DNA of 61,326 bases from a virus: IMG/VR virus record IMGVR_UViG_3300026038_000006, positions 1-61,326 of that record, one strand, 5' to 3'. Shown piece after piece: positions 40,856 through 49,792 of the stretch. The translations under genes were made by a program, and so were the position numbers. The notes beneath the pieces were generated by a model, which was given only the letters and a program-made list of their open reading frames with translations, searched no databases and was not told the DNA's origin. The first letter of the stretch is position 1. Each line of letters begins with the position of its first letter.

Positions 40856-41919
40856 TACCATTTCCATTTGCCCTCGTCGCGAATGGCGCACAAGATCTTC
40901 TCACGCAATTCATCATCATCATCCAATTTTGCTACAGCATATGCTATGGAACCGCCGATCTTTTTCCCTTCATAGCGGTATGTGTTCCCATCCCTTTCAA
41001 CAATCCCCCATTTTTCAGCCTGTGTGAGTATGGCCAGCGGCTGGTTGAATCCCTTCCCGTATTCAAGTTCACACTCGGCTTTTTTGAATGGTGGCGCAAC
41101 CTGATTTTTCACGAATTCAACTGTGATTTTGTTAGCCACCTTGACTTTTTCTTCGCCCTTTTTCACCGTTCCGATTCGTCGCACTTTCAGCACCTGGCTG
41201 GCGTAAAATCGTGGTGCGTTTCCGCCCGCTATCTCTTCGTCATCACCATACATCACCCCCATTTTCTTTCTGACTTGGCTTACCCACAGCAGACAGACAT
41301 TTTCACGTGAAACTTTAGGCATCAGCTTGGGAAGGAGCGCGGAGAATACGCGCGCTTGAGGAGCGTAATGTTGATCATCCCACTCGCCTTCGAATTGTGA
41401 TTTTGAAATGGTGCTGTTCATGCTATCGAGAACGATCAAGATTGGCGTCGATAGCCCTGTGCTTTCTCTGTGCTTGGCCGCGCGCTCGATCGCCCCTTCA
41501 CAGACAGCAAAAGCCTGCTCCAGATAGCTCGGCTGGACATTGATCATCCTCTTGGTATTCACACCAAGGGCTGCCGCATAATCTGGATCCAACTTATATT
41601 CTGTGTCCATGTATACAGCGACACCGCCTTGAAGTTGCGCTTGTGCAACTATCTGGAGTGCCAATGTTGTTTTTCCGCTCGCTTCAGCCCCATGCAATAT
41701 TATCAACCTACCGAGAGGCACGCCACCACGTCCTGATGCGGCGTCGATGGTGGCGCAGCCTGTCGATATCACACCCCTGATCTTGATGGCAAGGCCCTCG
41801 CTACCTAACATCTGTGCAACGTCCTTGCCACCAAGTTTATCGTTGATTGATTCCAACACTTCGCTGGCGATATCTGCGCCGCCAGGCCTATCGCCAGCTT
41901 TTTTCTTGGAATCTTTCAC
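40855..41919 (-). CDS. recA: RecA/UvsX-like recombinase
   Basis: 354 aa with a GTG start at 41919 (GGGGAAG upstream). Walker A GAEASGKTTLALQ, MDTEYKLD, Walker B ILIVLDSMNS, and a loop region ending QVRKKMGVMYGD; NVCLLWVSQVRKKMG matches the RecA core. It carries out strand exchange, with gp32-like SSB encoded upstream. Sequence order (SSB, recA) mirrors T4-like and other large phages. Confidence 0.96.
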   Translation of the reverse strand: MKDSKKKAGDRPGGADIASEVLESINDKLGGKDVAQMLGSEGLAIKIRGVISTGCATIDAASGRGGVPLGRLIILHGAEASGKTTLALQIVAQAQLQGGVAVYMDTEYKLDPDYAAALGVNTKRMINVQPSYLEQAFAVCEGAIERAAKHRESTGLSTPILIVLDSMNSTISKSQFEGEWDDQHYAPQARVFSALLPKLMPKVSRENVCLLWVSQVRKKMGVMYGDDEEIAGGNAPRFYASQVLKVRRIGTVKKGEEKVKVANKITVEFVKNQVAPPFKKAECELEYGKGFNQPLAILTQAEKWGIVERDGNTYRYEGKKIGGSIAYAVAKLDDDDELREKILCAIRDEGKWKW

Positions 41920-41920
41920 T

Positions 41921-43177
41921 TCACTTCCCCTTCTTTGATTTCGTGATTCTTTCCAGCTCGTCGTCCAAATCGTCTAGCTCGTCGCTTTCATCCTTTTTCT
42001 TTGACTTTTTGGACTTCTTAGGTGGTTCGTCATCGTCATCGTCGTCTTCGACAACGGCTTTTTTCTTTGACTTCTTCGGCGGTTCATCATCGTCTTCATC
42101 GTCTTCATCGTCTTCATCGTCTTCATCATCATTATCGTCATCATCGACAACGGCTTTTTTCTTTGACTTTTTCGGCGGTTCGTCTTCGTCTTCGTCGTCA
42201 TCTTCATCGTCGACAACGGCTTTTTTCTTTGACTTCTTAGGCGGCTCGTCTTCGTCTTCGTCATCGTCGTCATCTTCATCGACAACGACCTTTTTCTTTG
42301 ACTTCTTAGGCGGCTCGTCTTCATCATCGTCGTCATCGTCGATGATGCGCGATTTTTTCCCCTTCTTCAACGACTCTTCCAACTCAGCCTCGTCGTCATC
42401 GTCATCATCAGGGTCTTCCATTTTTACACCAGTCAGCATTGCTCTGATTTCGGCCGGTGATTTGATCATATTTGCCGCGATCTTGAACAAATCACAATCG
42501 CCGCCCTCGCTCATAGCGACTTTCAAAGCGCCACGACATTTCTTGTCCAATTTCAATGGACTCTTTATCGTTGGAACATCAACAGACACCTTGTACTTGG
42601 TGTCATTTTTCCCTTTCCCCTCTCGTCCAACAATGGCCAACGTGGCTTCTTGCACATCCGTAACATCGCCAGCCTGGTCGAAAATGTCGATGAATCCGGT
42701 GTGTATGGTCTTGTTAGCCATCGTCACGCCCGGCTTGAATGATTGCGCATTCCAATCATCATCACCTTTGCCACGCGACGCGATTTTGGTTGTTCCCCAC
42801 AACCACTTCGTCTGTGGGCGAGCTTCTGTGGCTTCCTCGGAATCCATCCCGCCGTTTTCAATCTCTTCACAAACAGGGCACGTCCCATCGAGCTTCGGCG
42901 CATTCTTTCGCGCCTTCAACATTCCCTTCAAATACGGGTGTTTCAAAATCTCGTTTCTGTTCTTGTCAAGGCAAACACACATCGCATTGTTCTTGCCAAC
43001 ATTGAAATGAACAGTGATAGGAACCCAAGGGAATCCAGCGGTGGGTGGCGTCTCATCATCAGGGCGACATTGCCCGTGGATGTATATTCGCGTCTCGCCC
43101 GATGGGTATGTGAGGAACTCGCCGCCAGTGGCCAGTTCTTCTTTGTGTTTCTTCATCTTCTTCATGTCGATAGCCAT
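41921..43177 (-). CDS. gp32-like single-stranded DNA-binding protein with charged repeat tail
   Basis: 418 aa. Residues 1-255 contain the Cys/His zinc site (MCVCLDKN, HPYLKG, CPVCEEI) characteristic of gp32-type SSBs. Residues 256-418 are five imperfect repeats of an acidic run followed by EPPKKSKKKAVV, alternating strong negative and positive charge. Usual SSBs have a short acidic tail; this one is unusually long. Located directly upstream of recA. Confidence 0.85.
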   Translation of the reverse strand: MAIDMKKMKKHKEELATGGEFLTYPSGETRIYIHGQCRPDDETPPTAGFPWVPITVHFNVGKNNAMCVCLDKNRNEILKHPYLKGMLKARKNAPKLDGTCPVCEEIENGGMDSEEATEARPQTKWLWGTTKIASRGKGDDDWNAQSFKPGVTMANKTIHTGFIDIFDQAGDVTDVQEATLAIVGREGKGKNDTKYKVSVDVPTIKSPLKLDKKCRGALKVAMSEGGDCDLFKIAANMIKSPAEIRAMLTGVKMEDPDDDDDDEAELEESLKKGKKSRIIDDDDDDEDEPPKKSKKKVVVDEDDDDDEDEDEPPKKSKKKAVVDDEDDDEDEDEPPKKSKKKAVVDDDDNDDEDDEDDEDDEDDDEPPKKSKKKAVVEDDDDDDEPPKKSKKSKKKDESDELDDLDDELERITKSKKGK

Positions 43178-43208
43178 TGATTTTCTCCTTTGGCGTTGGA
43201 TTTGTCTG

Positions 43209-43736
43209 TTATTTCTTCTTGTTTTTCAAGGCGCGCTTCACGATCTCTTCTTTCTCGCGCAGCTTCCTTTCTTCGTCTTCGCCGCTGCTGCGCTTCGGCG
43301 CCTCGACTTTCGTGGCCATTCCAGTTGAATCCAACTCTGCTCGTGCCATGGCACCCTTGGACTGAAGCATGTTGGCCTTGATCTTGAATGCTTCGAAGAT
43401 GGCTTTGGCTAGTGTGACATTGTGTGCTGCTTGCGCAAGACTAGATTTGAGCTTCAGGAACGTTTCATCAGACTCGATGTCTTGTTTCACTTTCCACTCA
43501 GCAGTCTTCTCGTTGGCTGATAGGATTCGTTGTCCAGTCTCTGCTCGCCACTTTCGATAGTGCGCGTCAGCCCTCTGGCTTTCTTCGTCGGCTGCCGCCC
43601 ATACCGCTCCCCAGTAGCTCATCTGAGAGGCTACTTGGTCCATGTCACGGCTGATGTCTTGTATGGACAGAATTTCTTCGAGGTCCACCTGAACCTTGTC
43701 GCCGTTGACCACCAACTCTACTTGGCTAAAACTCAT
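43209..43736 (-). CDS. Coiled-coil protein; possible recombination mediator
   Basis: 175 aa. Helical throughout; ATG at 43736 in an ATGA overlap with the HU-like gene. SYWGAVWAAADEESQRADAH resembles the helical protein commonly encoded beside phage SSB and RecA, which in T4 is UvsY. That similarity is in composition and place, not in a specific motif. Basic/acidic tail (KLREKEEIVKRALKNKKK). Confidence 0.6.
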   Translation of the reverse strand: MSFSQVELVVNGDKVQVDLEEILSIQDISRDMDQVASQMSYWGAVWAAADEESQRADAHYRKWRAETGQRILSANEKTAEWKVKQDIESDETFLKLKSSLAQAAHNVTLAKAIFEAFKIKANMLQSKGAMARAELDSTGMATKVEAPKRSSGEDEERKLREKEEIVKRALKNKKK

Positions 43737-44074
43737 TTTTTGCCCTTTCTTTCCTTCTTGTTGTTGTTGGCCTTGATGATCTTCGACAGCCTATTCTTCA
43801 CGCCAACACTCTGTCTAAAACTCAACACCATCCTGTCTTCAAATTCTGCCCTTCCACCAGGCAGGACTGAAGATTCAATGGTGCGTCCCTGGTGGAGGCG
43901 AAGTCTGAAAACGCCAAAATTGTCGATGCGTACCACCTCGCCATCGGCACACATCTGTATGATTGTGTTGAACAGTTCTTTGACTGCTGCTTTTGTGTTT
44001 ATTTTTCGGTGGCAGTTTTCGCATCGCGCCGGGTGAAGCCCTGCCCGTTTCGCCGCCGTCAATAGACTTGACAT
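43733..44074 (-). CDS. HU/IHF-family DNA-binding protein with N-terminal Cys pair
   Basis: 113 aa. KAAVKELFNTIIQMCADGEV and RIDNFGVFRLRLHQGR (HU signature FG.F) with VLSFRQSVGVKNRL match HU/IHF. An extra N-terminal 25 residues contain CENCHRK, which could bind zinc. It may help origin melting or DNA packaging. ATG at 44074. Confidence 0.85.
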   Translation of the reverse strand: MSSLLTAAKRAGLHPARCENCHRKINTKAAVKELFNTIIQMCADGEVVRIDNFGVFRLRLHQGRTIESSVLPGGRAEFEDRMVLSFRQSVGVKNRLSKIIKANNNKKERKGKK

Positions 44075-44095
44075 GATACCCTCGTTGCTTTTAGC

Positions 44096-47000
44096 CTATG
44101 GTGATGTGGTTGATGGCGCTGACCTCAGAACCCTGAGTTTTCCGCCGTTGTAGAAATATGACCAACTGCGTTTGTCTCTTTTGGAGTCCAATTCTATTTT
44201 CACCAACGCCCCGGGTTTCAAAACACGTCGCACTTCTTTTGTCCAACTGGATGCGAATGCTATCACGCTGATGAATCGCGAACCACCGTCCAGCAATCCC
44301 AAGAATGCCATCCGGTTTCCATTCTTGTCATATTTTGGCCGAACGTGCGTGACAACGCCAACAAACGAAGGTGATACGCGATCCCAAAATGCTTTGTTCC
44401 TGATTGCATTGGAACGCCTTTTCACCTCGCGCTCTTCGCCCTCTGGGGTCTTGTATTTGATCAACTTTGACGGATCTTTCCATTCATATTCTTTGGCTGG
44501 ATGGCGACCAGCGACTATGCTTTGCCACACTGTCAACTCTTGTCCTGCTTCGACTGCTAGCCTGTACTCTTCCAGATTGATCATGAAATGACAACGTAAA
44601 TTCTCAAACCTCGCGTTCACAAAAGCATGAAGAACAACAGGCGTTCCTATTCCAGAATCAACCACATCTCGATAATCATCAAAGATGTCAAAATCCACTT
44701 TGATCCTATTTTGTTTCCCGCCAAGATCTTCGACATTAACATTGGCGTAACGGCGGCCCCAGAACATCTGTTTCCTTTCCAACTCACTGGGAAGCTCACC
44801 TGTGTTGAAATCTCCAATTTGATTGTACTTCACCTCAACAACGACGCCAGCGATGAATACGCCTTGATTGTCATTGTCTTTGAAAAAGTCTTCATCAGAC
44901 ATTGCCGCGATGGGAACCTTCACACTACGTTCCATGAAATTCGCATACGCATCGAGCGGATGTTTCCCGAATGCGAGTGGACTAACCTTCGAGGCCACAA
45001 CCTGCCTCTCTTCGGTGGTGAACTGCGGAGCATCAGCCGAATCTCGCAACAATCTTTCTGTTTTCTCTGTCCACCCCTTCTTCCCCAACTCTGTCCAAAA
45101 ATCTTCGATGTTTTCTATCAGCCACTTAGGATTCGGCACCACGTCATCTAACGCCCCGGCCTTCGCCAATGCCACAATGACACCCTTGTGTACTTTTCGG
45201 CGGTCCACGCGTTGAATCAAGTCACCGAAGTCCTTGTATGGTTGGGCGACCATGATTGATTCAGACGCAGCATCACCTACGCCCTTGATGTCGACGAGCG
45301 AACCACGAATGGCATTATTTGCTCTGTCTATTGTGAAATGCTTACCGCTATTCACCACCGACGGCGGCAACAATTCTATGCCATGTTTTTTAGCATCTTT
45401 AGCGATCTGTTGGATTCGTATTCGGTCAGGTTCGTTCTTCAATAGCGCCCAATAGAATTCGATCGGGTGGCGTATTTTCAAGAACATTTCCCAATACGCG
45501 ACCCGATCGAATTCGGTGGCATGCGACTTGTTGAATCCATAACTATTATGGCTTATCAAGTAATTACACGAATCGCTGTTGAATAATCTGACGGCATAGT
45601 TGCTAGGTTCGAATTCGCACTCCAAGTCCCAAGTCTTCAATCGCCCATCTTTTCGATTACCAAGAACCTTGAAAATCGAATCACCAACACGCAATTCTGT
45701 ACCAGGCGTGCAATCCTTTGTCTCTATATATTCCCCTGTGCTATTCATCCACCAATGCGATCCGGTCGCCCAAATTTCGCCTTGTTCGAGTGTCATCCTG
45801 CGGACAGGCTTCACCCCTGTGCACTCTATTCTTTTCACTCTATTTAGCTCGGGGCGAATGTCGTCATCAAAAGACACTATCCAATCACCAACCTTTAGCG
45901 TTTCGATTTCTTTCCAAGTCGCCCAGCAATTTTTTCTTTCGTGTGTTCTTTGCTGTGGCAACTTTGACACAGCACTTCCAAGTTCTCTTCTCGGTTGTCC
46001 GCTTTGTTTCGATTCTTGTGGTGGATGTGAAATGACTTTTGATTCGGCCCTGATCCCTTGATCAACGAAGTGCCGCAACGACAACATCCCTTCTCTTCCT
46101 TCAACAACCTGTTCCTTGCTAGTTTGAAGTTTTTGATGTGTCCGCCCTTCCAAGACGGATTTAATGCCCCTGTTATCTTCTTGGATTGCAACTTGTTCGA
46201 CGCAATGACCCTCGCCCCAGGCGCTGACTTCCACCCGCGCCCAAGCACCCCTATCTTGTTGTGCTCTGAACTCACAGGATTCCCGATCACCGTTCTTTCC
46301 TTCCTGTATTCCCTCTGGTAGTGTATTGAGCACAATCCCCTTGCCAACACTTTCCTCTCGCAATGCGCACAAGTCTTCATCACTTCCCTCGACCACTAAA
46401 ACCAACGATTCACCAGGTATACATCCAAAGAACGTGATCGCATCCATTATCTTTCCTGCGATCTCTTTGGTCATCCCTCGGTCACCCCAATTTTCCATCG
46501 CACCCTTAATGAAATTCTCGCGTTCTTTTCCAATCGTCTCATCGCCAAATTTTTTGGCTATTTTCTTGCGCAAGCTGTCCGCCGTTGCTGGGGCAAACCC
46601 GGCTATGTCGGTGAAAATACGCATCACGTGCTCTTGATACACGATGATTCCCAATGTGTCTTTCGTGATTTCACTCACCGCTGGGTGAAACGATGCCTTT
46701 TCAACCAATTTCGGGTTGCGCTTTCGTGCCACATATTGCGTGGCTAGGCCGCTTCGCGCGGTGCCCGGTCGATTCAACGCTGTCATGGCAGCGATGTCCT
46801 CGAAGTGTTTGAACTCAACGCCTGTGCAAATCTTGTCGGCACCCGGGGAATCATACTGAAACACGCCACAATAATCGTGATCTGTGAATCCTTGAAGAAC
46901 GTCTTTCAAATTCAAATCAATGCGTTCGAGGTCGATCTTTTCACCAGTGTGTTGTTCAACTGCTTCTAGACATTCACGAATGACACTCAGCGTTCGCAGC

Positions 47001-48847
47001 CCAAGAACGTCCAATTTCAGCAACCCACACGCTGCCACCCCGTACATATCGATGGCGCTCACCACAACGTCACGGCCATCATGCTTTCTCGTCTCCAATG
47101 GGACAAGATTCATCAACGGTTCAGGAGAAGTCACGACGCCTGCTGCGTGTATTCCAAGCGTCTTGGCCATTCCTTCGAGCTTCTTCGCATATCTCAGAAC
47201 ATCCGGGTATTTGGCGTTGAATTCGCGACACACCTTGAATTCTTTGAAAGAGTCCTCAACCGTCTGGCTGGCCCGCTCGTCGCCGCTGCTTCTTTCGATG
47301 ATGGAATTGGTGACTTGGTTTACTGCTGCATACGGCACTTCAAGAACACGCGATATGTCTCTGATTACAGCCTTCCCCGAAAGCTTGCCTACGGTGGCAA
47401 TCTGACACACCTTATCATTGCCGTATTTGTTTCGCAGATACTCGATGATCTCTTGTCGGCGCCGATCCTCAAAGTCCATATCAATATCGGGCTGGTCGAC
47501 ACGCGTTGGGCTTATGAATCGTTCGAACAACAGATTGTGCTCTATCGGATCAACCGATGTGATGCCGGTCAGGTATGCAACGAGCGAACCCGCCGCTGAG
47601 CCTCGTCCAGGCCCACACATGATTTCCTGCTGGCGCACCCAATTGTATAAATCGTGAACAAGAAGGAAATATGAAACAAACTTTTGGCTTTTGATTGCTG
47701 TCAGTTCTCTTTTCAACCTTGCCACGTATCGTTTCAGCCATTCTGCTTCGTCGCCGCCCTCGCGCTTTGACAACAGAGTGGCGCGGGCCGGTATGTCACG
47801 CCATGCCCAACCGCGCAAACACAAATCCTTCAAGTATGCGAACTCATTGCCGTCATACTTCTCAGGAACCGGTATTGGTGGCATGAGACACTTGTCTTTA
47901 TCGATGGTAACCAGGCCATCAGATATTGTGTCCATGAACACCAACGTGTTGTCCAAAGATTCTTTGACTTGCTCTCTGGTCAAGTAAGCGTGTGTTGATC
48001 TGAACTTCGCAAACATTTCCTTTCGGGTTTTGAAATGAAAATCATTCCCGGTGAAACGAAAACGCTCGGGGTTGCTCATCACATCATTGGTTCCGATACA
48101 GAGCATCACTTCATGCGTTTCCCAATCTTCCGGCCTGACATAATGTGCGTCTTGCGTTGCAAGCAGGCGCGCCTTCTTCCCCCACCTATCCTTCAATTCC
48201 AGTGCCAACTGGTTGGAGATCACCTGCTCTTCGATTGCGTGCGGTTGTATCTCAATCCACAAATCTTCCCCAAATTGTTCACGCATCTCATCGGCAATTT
48301 CTAATGCAAGCTTCTTTTTCCCCAACACGGCCCTGTCATAGATGACGCTGGAACAACATCCCGTCGCCACCACCAACCCCTCTTTGTACTTGTACAGTTC
48401 GTTCAAGTCAATGCGCGGCTTGTAGTAGAACCCCTCGGTGTATGCAAGCGACGCCAAGCGCATCATATTCCGCATTCCCTCTGCGTTCTTCGCCCAGCAC
48501 GTCAAATGCCATCTGTCTCGGATGCCGTGTTGCTCTTCATACTTCTTGATGGCATCTTTGTGCTCGCTTCGAGGTTTGCCTTTCGTGATGTCCGCGCGCT
48601 CGTCTTCGGTTAGGCCCTTTCGACGCATGTCATTGGCCACATAGAATTCAATCCCATAAATTGGCTTGATGTTGTGTTCTTTGCATTGATCATATTGCGT
48701 CTGGTACCCGCGCATTGTCCCGTGTTCGGTGAAAGCGATTGAAGGCGCCTTGCGTTCGACTACGGCCTTGATGTATTCGGATATTTTCCCAGCACCGTCT
48801 AGTTGGCTAGCATCCGAATGGTTGTGCAACCCTACAAAGTCTTCCAT
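44096..48847 (-). CDS. dnaE: DNA polymerase III alpha subunit (bacterial DnaE type), intein-containing
   Basis: 1583 aa precursor from the ATG at 48847 (overlaps the upstream TGA); numbering here counts from the alternative ATG at 48856. PHP domain: LHNHSDASQLDG (10-21), FTEHGTMRG, DAHY (236). Palm: GPGRGSAAGSL (415-425) and PDIDMDF (456-462) with catalytic Asp. Residues 812-1104 are an intein, leaving a mature enzyme of about 1290 residues. The splice junction is at TFFG / SYGFNKSHA in the fingers. This is the replicative polymerase; no separate proofreading subunit is visible in the window. Confidence 0.95.
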   Translation of the reverse strand: MEDFVGLHNHSDASQLDGAGKISEYIKAVVERKAPSIAFTEHGTMRGYQTQYDQCKEHNIKPIYGIEFYVANDMRRKGLTEDERADITKGKPRSEHKDAIKKYEEQHGIRDRWHLTCWAKNAEGMRNMMRLASLAYTEGFYYKPRIDLNELYKYKEGLVVATGCCSSVIYDRAVLGKKKLALEIADEMREQFGEDLWIEIQPHAIEEQVISNQLALELKDRWGKKARLLATQDAHYVRPEDWETHEVMLCIGTNDVMSNPERFRFTGNDFHFKTRKEMFAKFRSTHAYLTREQVKESLDNTLVFMDTISDGLVTIDKDKCLMPPIPVPEKYDGNEFAYLKDLCLRGWAWRDIPARATLLSKREGGDEAEWLKRYVARLKRELTAIKSQKFVSYFLLVHDLYNWVRQQEIMCGPGRGSAAGSLVAYLTGITSVDPIEHNLLFERFISPTRVDQPDIDMDFEDRRRQEIIEYLRNKYGNDKVCQIATVGKLSGKAVIRDISRVLEVPYAAVNQVTNSIIERSSGDERASQTVEDSFKEFKVCREFNAKYPDVLRYAKKLEGMAKTLGIHAAGVVTSPEPLMNLVPLETRKHDGRDVVVSAIDMYGVAACGLLKLDVLGLRTLSVIRECLEAVEQHTGEKIDLERIDLNLKDVLQGFTDHDYCGVFQYDSPGADKICTGVEFKHFEDIAAMTALNRPGTARSGLATQYVARKRNPKLVEKASFHPAVSEITKDTLGIIVYQEHVMRIFTDIAGFAPATADSLRKKIAKKFGDETIGKERENFIKGAMENWGDRGMTKEIAGKIMDAITFFGCIPGESLVLVVEGSDEDLCALREESVGKGIVLNTLPEGIQEGKNGDRESCEFRAQQDRGAWARVEVSAWGEGHCVEQVAIQEDNRGIKSVLEGRTHQKLQTSKEQVVEGREGMLSLRHFVDQGIRAESKVISHPPQESKQSGQPRRELGSAVSKLPQQRTHERKNCWATWKEIETLKVGDWIVSFDDDIRPELNRVKRIECTGVKPVRRMTLEQGEIWATGSHWWMNSTGEYIETKDCTPGTELRVGDSIFKVLGNRKDGRLKTWDLECEFEPSNYAVRLFNSDSCNYLISHNSYGFNKSHATEFDRVAYWEMFLKIRHPIEFYWALLKNEPDRIRIQQIAKDAKKHGIELLPPSVVNSGKHFTIDRANNAIRGSLVDIKGVGDAASESIMVAQPYKDFGDLIQRVDRRKVHKGVIVALAKAGALDDVVPNPKWLIENIEDFWTELGKKGWTEKTERLLRDSADAPQFTTEERQVVASKVSPLAFGKHPLDAYANFMERSVKVPIAAMSDEDFFKDNDNQGVFIAGVVVEVKYNQIGDFNTGELPSELERKQMFWGRRYANVNVEDLGGKQNRIKVDFDIFDDYRDVVDSGIGTPVVLHAFVNARFENLRCHFMINLEEYRLAVEAGQELTVWQSIVAGRHPAKEYEWKDPSKLIKYKTPEGEEREVKRRSNAIRNKAFWDRVSPSFVGVVTHVRPKYDKNGNRMAFLGLLDGGSRFISVIAFASSWTKEVRRVLKPGALVKIELDSKRDKRSWSYFYNGGKLRVLRSAPSTTSP
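45545..46423 (-). other. Intein in DnaE, split internally by an out-of-frame HNH gene
   Basis: 293 codons. First residue Cys in GCIPGESLVLVVEG (block A), then after the inserted HNH region TWKEIETLKVGDWIVSFDDD, then block B ATGSHWWMNSTGEYIETKD, and block F/G TWDLECEF with NYLISHN before Ser +1. Removing the inserted part leaves about 135-140 residues, the size of a mini-intein. All splicing residues (Cys1, block B His, HN at the end, Ser+1) are present. The dnaE frame stays open through the HNH region. Confidence 0.88.
45895..46380 (-). CDS. HNH homing-endonuclease-like protein, nested in another frame of the DnaE intein
   Basis: 161 aa; ATG at 46380 with GAGGGAAG upstream (GTG at 46383 also possible). 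N-terminal ribbon KTCAHCERKVLARGLCSIHY (two Cys pairs) and C-terminal HNH core: CCRCGT, FHIHHKNRNKADNREENL, VLCQSCHSKEHT. The frame is offset from dnaE on the same strand. The last 8 codons overlap genuine intein sequence (WKEIETL). It probably serves as the mobility endonuclease of the intein. Confidence 0.88.
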   Translation of the reverse strand: MKTCAHCERKVLARGLCSIHYQREYRKERTVIGNPVSSEHNKIGVLGRGWKSAPGARVIASNKLQSKKITGALNPSWKGGHIKNFKLARNRLLKEEKGCCRCGTSLIKGSGPNQKSFHIHHKNRNKADNREENLEVLCQSCHSKEHTKEKIAGRLGKKSKR

Positions 48848-49182
48848 CACGCCCATCCCATACTGGTGATCAACTCCACCAATTCACCAGGGAAGTCCTG
48901 TTTCAACATCCATGACAGGTAGTCCTTCCCTTCTCTATTGGTTGAAAGTTTACTTAGGCAGAACCCATTGTACTTTCCAAAATACAAAGTGGCATCGATG
49001 ACGTGACCGGAGTCATCACGGTGCAGCCGATATCTCCCTTGGTTGCGCATATCGGCAGGCGTTTTCATTGCCTTCGGCGGATGTTTCGCTTCTGGCTCAC
49101 GCTCACGCTCACGCAAAGCGGGCAATCCTTCGATCTCTTGGCCACTCAACCAAACTCTGATTTCATCAATCGTCGGCATCAT
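48847..49182 (-). CDS. DUF3820-like small protein
   Basis: 111 aa; ATGs at 49182 and 49179 overlap the kinase end. YFGKYNGFCLSKLSTNREGK followed by DYLSWMLKQ matches the (F)GK(Y)KG...YL.W pattern of DUF3820-type proteins, which often accompany phage polymerases or exonucleases. Stop overlaps the dnaE start (TGATG). Biochemical function unknown. Confidence 0.75.
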   Translation of the reverse strand: MMPTIDEIRVWLSGQEIEGLPALREREREPEAKHPPKAMKTPADMRNQGRYRLHRDDSGHVIDATLYFGKYNGFCLSKLSTNREGKDYLSWMLKQDFPGELVELITSMGWA

Positions 49183-49792
49183 CCACCACCTGGCGAACGG
49201 TTTTGATCGTTTCGTTTTCACTAAGCTCTGTGGTCACCACTCTTCTTTTGCACAGCGACAACGTCACGAAAACTCTCTTGAAAGTCGATTCCAATTTGGC
49301 GTATTGTGCTTTGTTTGGATGCCACCGTCCAACACAACGCTCTTTCACCACTTCGTGCGATGCTTGCATCCAAACATAAACCACAGGTATCTTCGCAGCG
49401 CGCAGAATCTGCTCCCAAACAACAACCAATTTTTTTGCTGTCTTTGGTGTTATCTCTTCGCCGCGCATCATCGGATATGCCAATGCCGATGGCATCGATC
49501 TATCCAATATCGCTCCTCGCCGTGTTGCGCGCAAAAAATCAGCAACGTACAAGTCATCAACGTATGTGTTCACAGGAACGCCGAGTTTTTTGAGTTCTCC
49601 CTCCATAGGCGCGTTGTATCCTAGATGTGAATCAGAGTCATCACGAAACGCCCGTATGATGGGCCACCCTGTCAATTCGCGCAGAACTTTTGCGCTCGTT
49701 GATTTCCCTGTCCCATTCACCCCGTCCAACACGATTATCTTGTCACACAATTTTTTCACCTGTGAACGGATCTCGGCCCCAAAAATTCGCAT
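49166..49792 (-). CDS. P-loop deoxynucleoside monophosphate kinase (thymidylate-kinase-like)
   Basis: 208 aa from the ATG at 49792 (GGAAG upstream; a GTG at 49759 is an alternative). VLDGVNGTGKST (P-loop), ILDRSMPSALAY (the DR-type substrate motif) and VYVWMQASHEVV fit TMP kinases. It would make dTDP from dTMP, or could phosphorylate 5-hydroxymethyl pyrimidines as in hypermodified phages. Last enzyme gene of the nucleotide cluster. Confidence 0.82.
   Translation of the reverse strand: MRIFGAEIRSQVKKLCDKIIVLDGVNGTGKSTSAKVLRELTGWPIIRAFRDDSDSHLGYNAPMEGELKKLGVPVNTYVDDLYVADFLRATRRGAILDRSMPSALAYPMMRGEEITPKTAKKLVVVWEQILRAAKIPVVYVWMQASHEVVKERCVGRWHPNKAQYAKLESTFKRVFVTLSLCKRRVVTTELSENETIKTVRQVVDDADD

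Noticed and set aside
41847-43010. Plus-strand open frame of 387 codons rich in Ser and Phe
   Set aside because: It is the antisense of the Asp/Lys repeats of the SSB tail; complementary codons give Ser/Phe runs.
45895-46380. A group I intron carrying the HNH gene inside the intein
   Set aside because: The insert is hardly longer than the HNH reading frame, leaving no space for a ribozyme core, and the dnaE frame is open across it.
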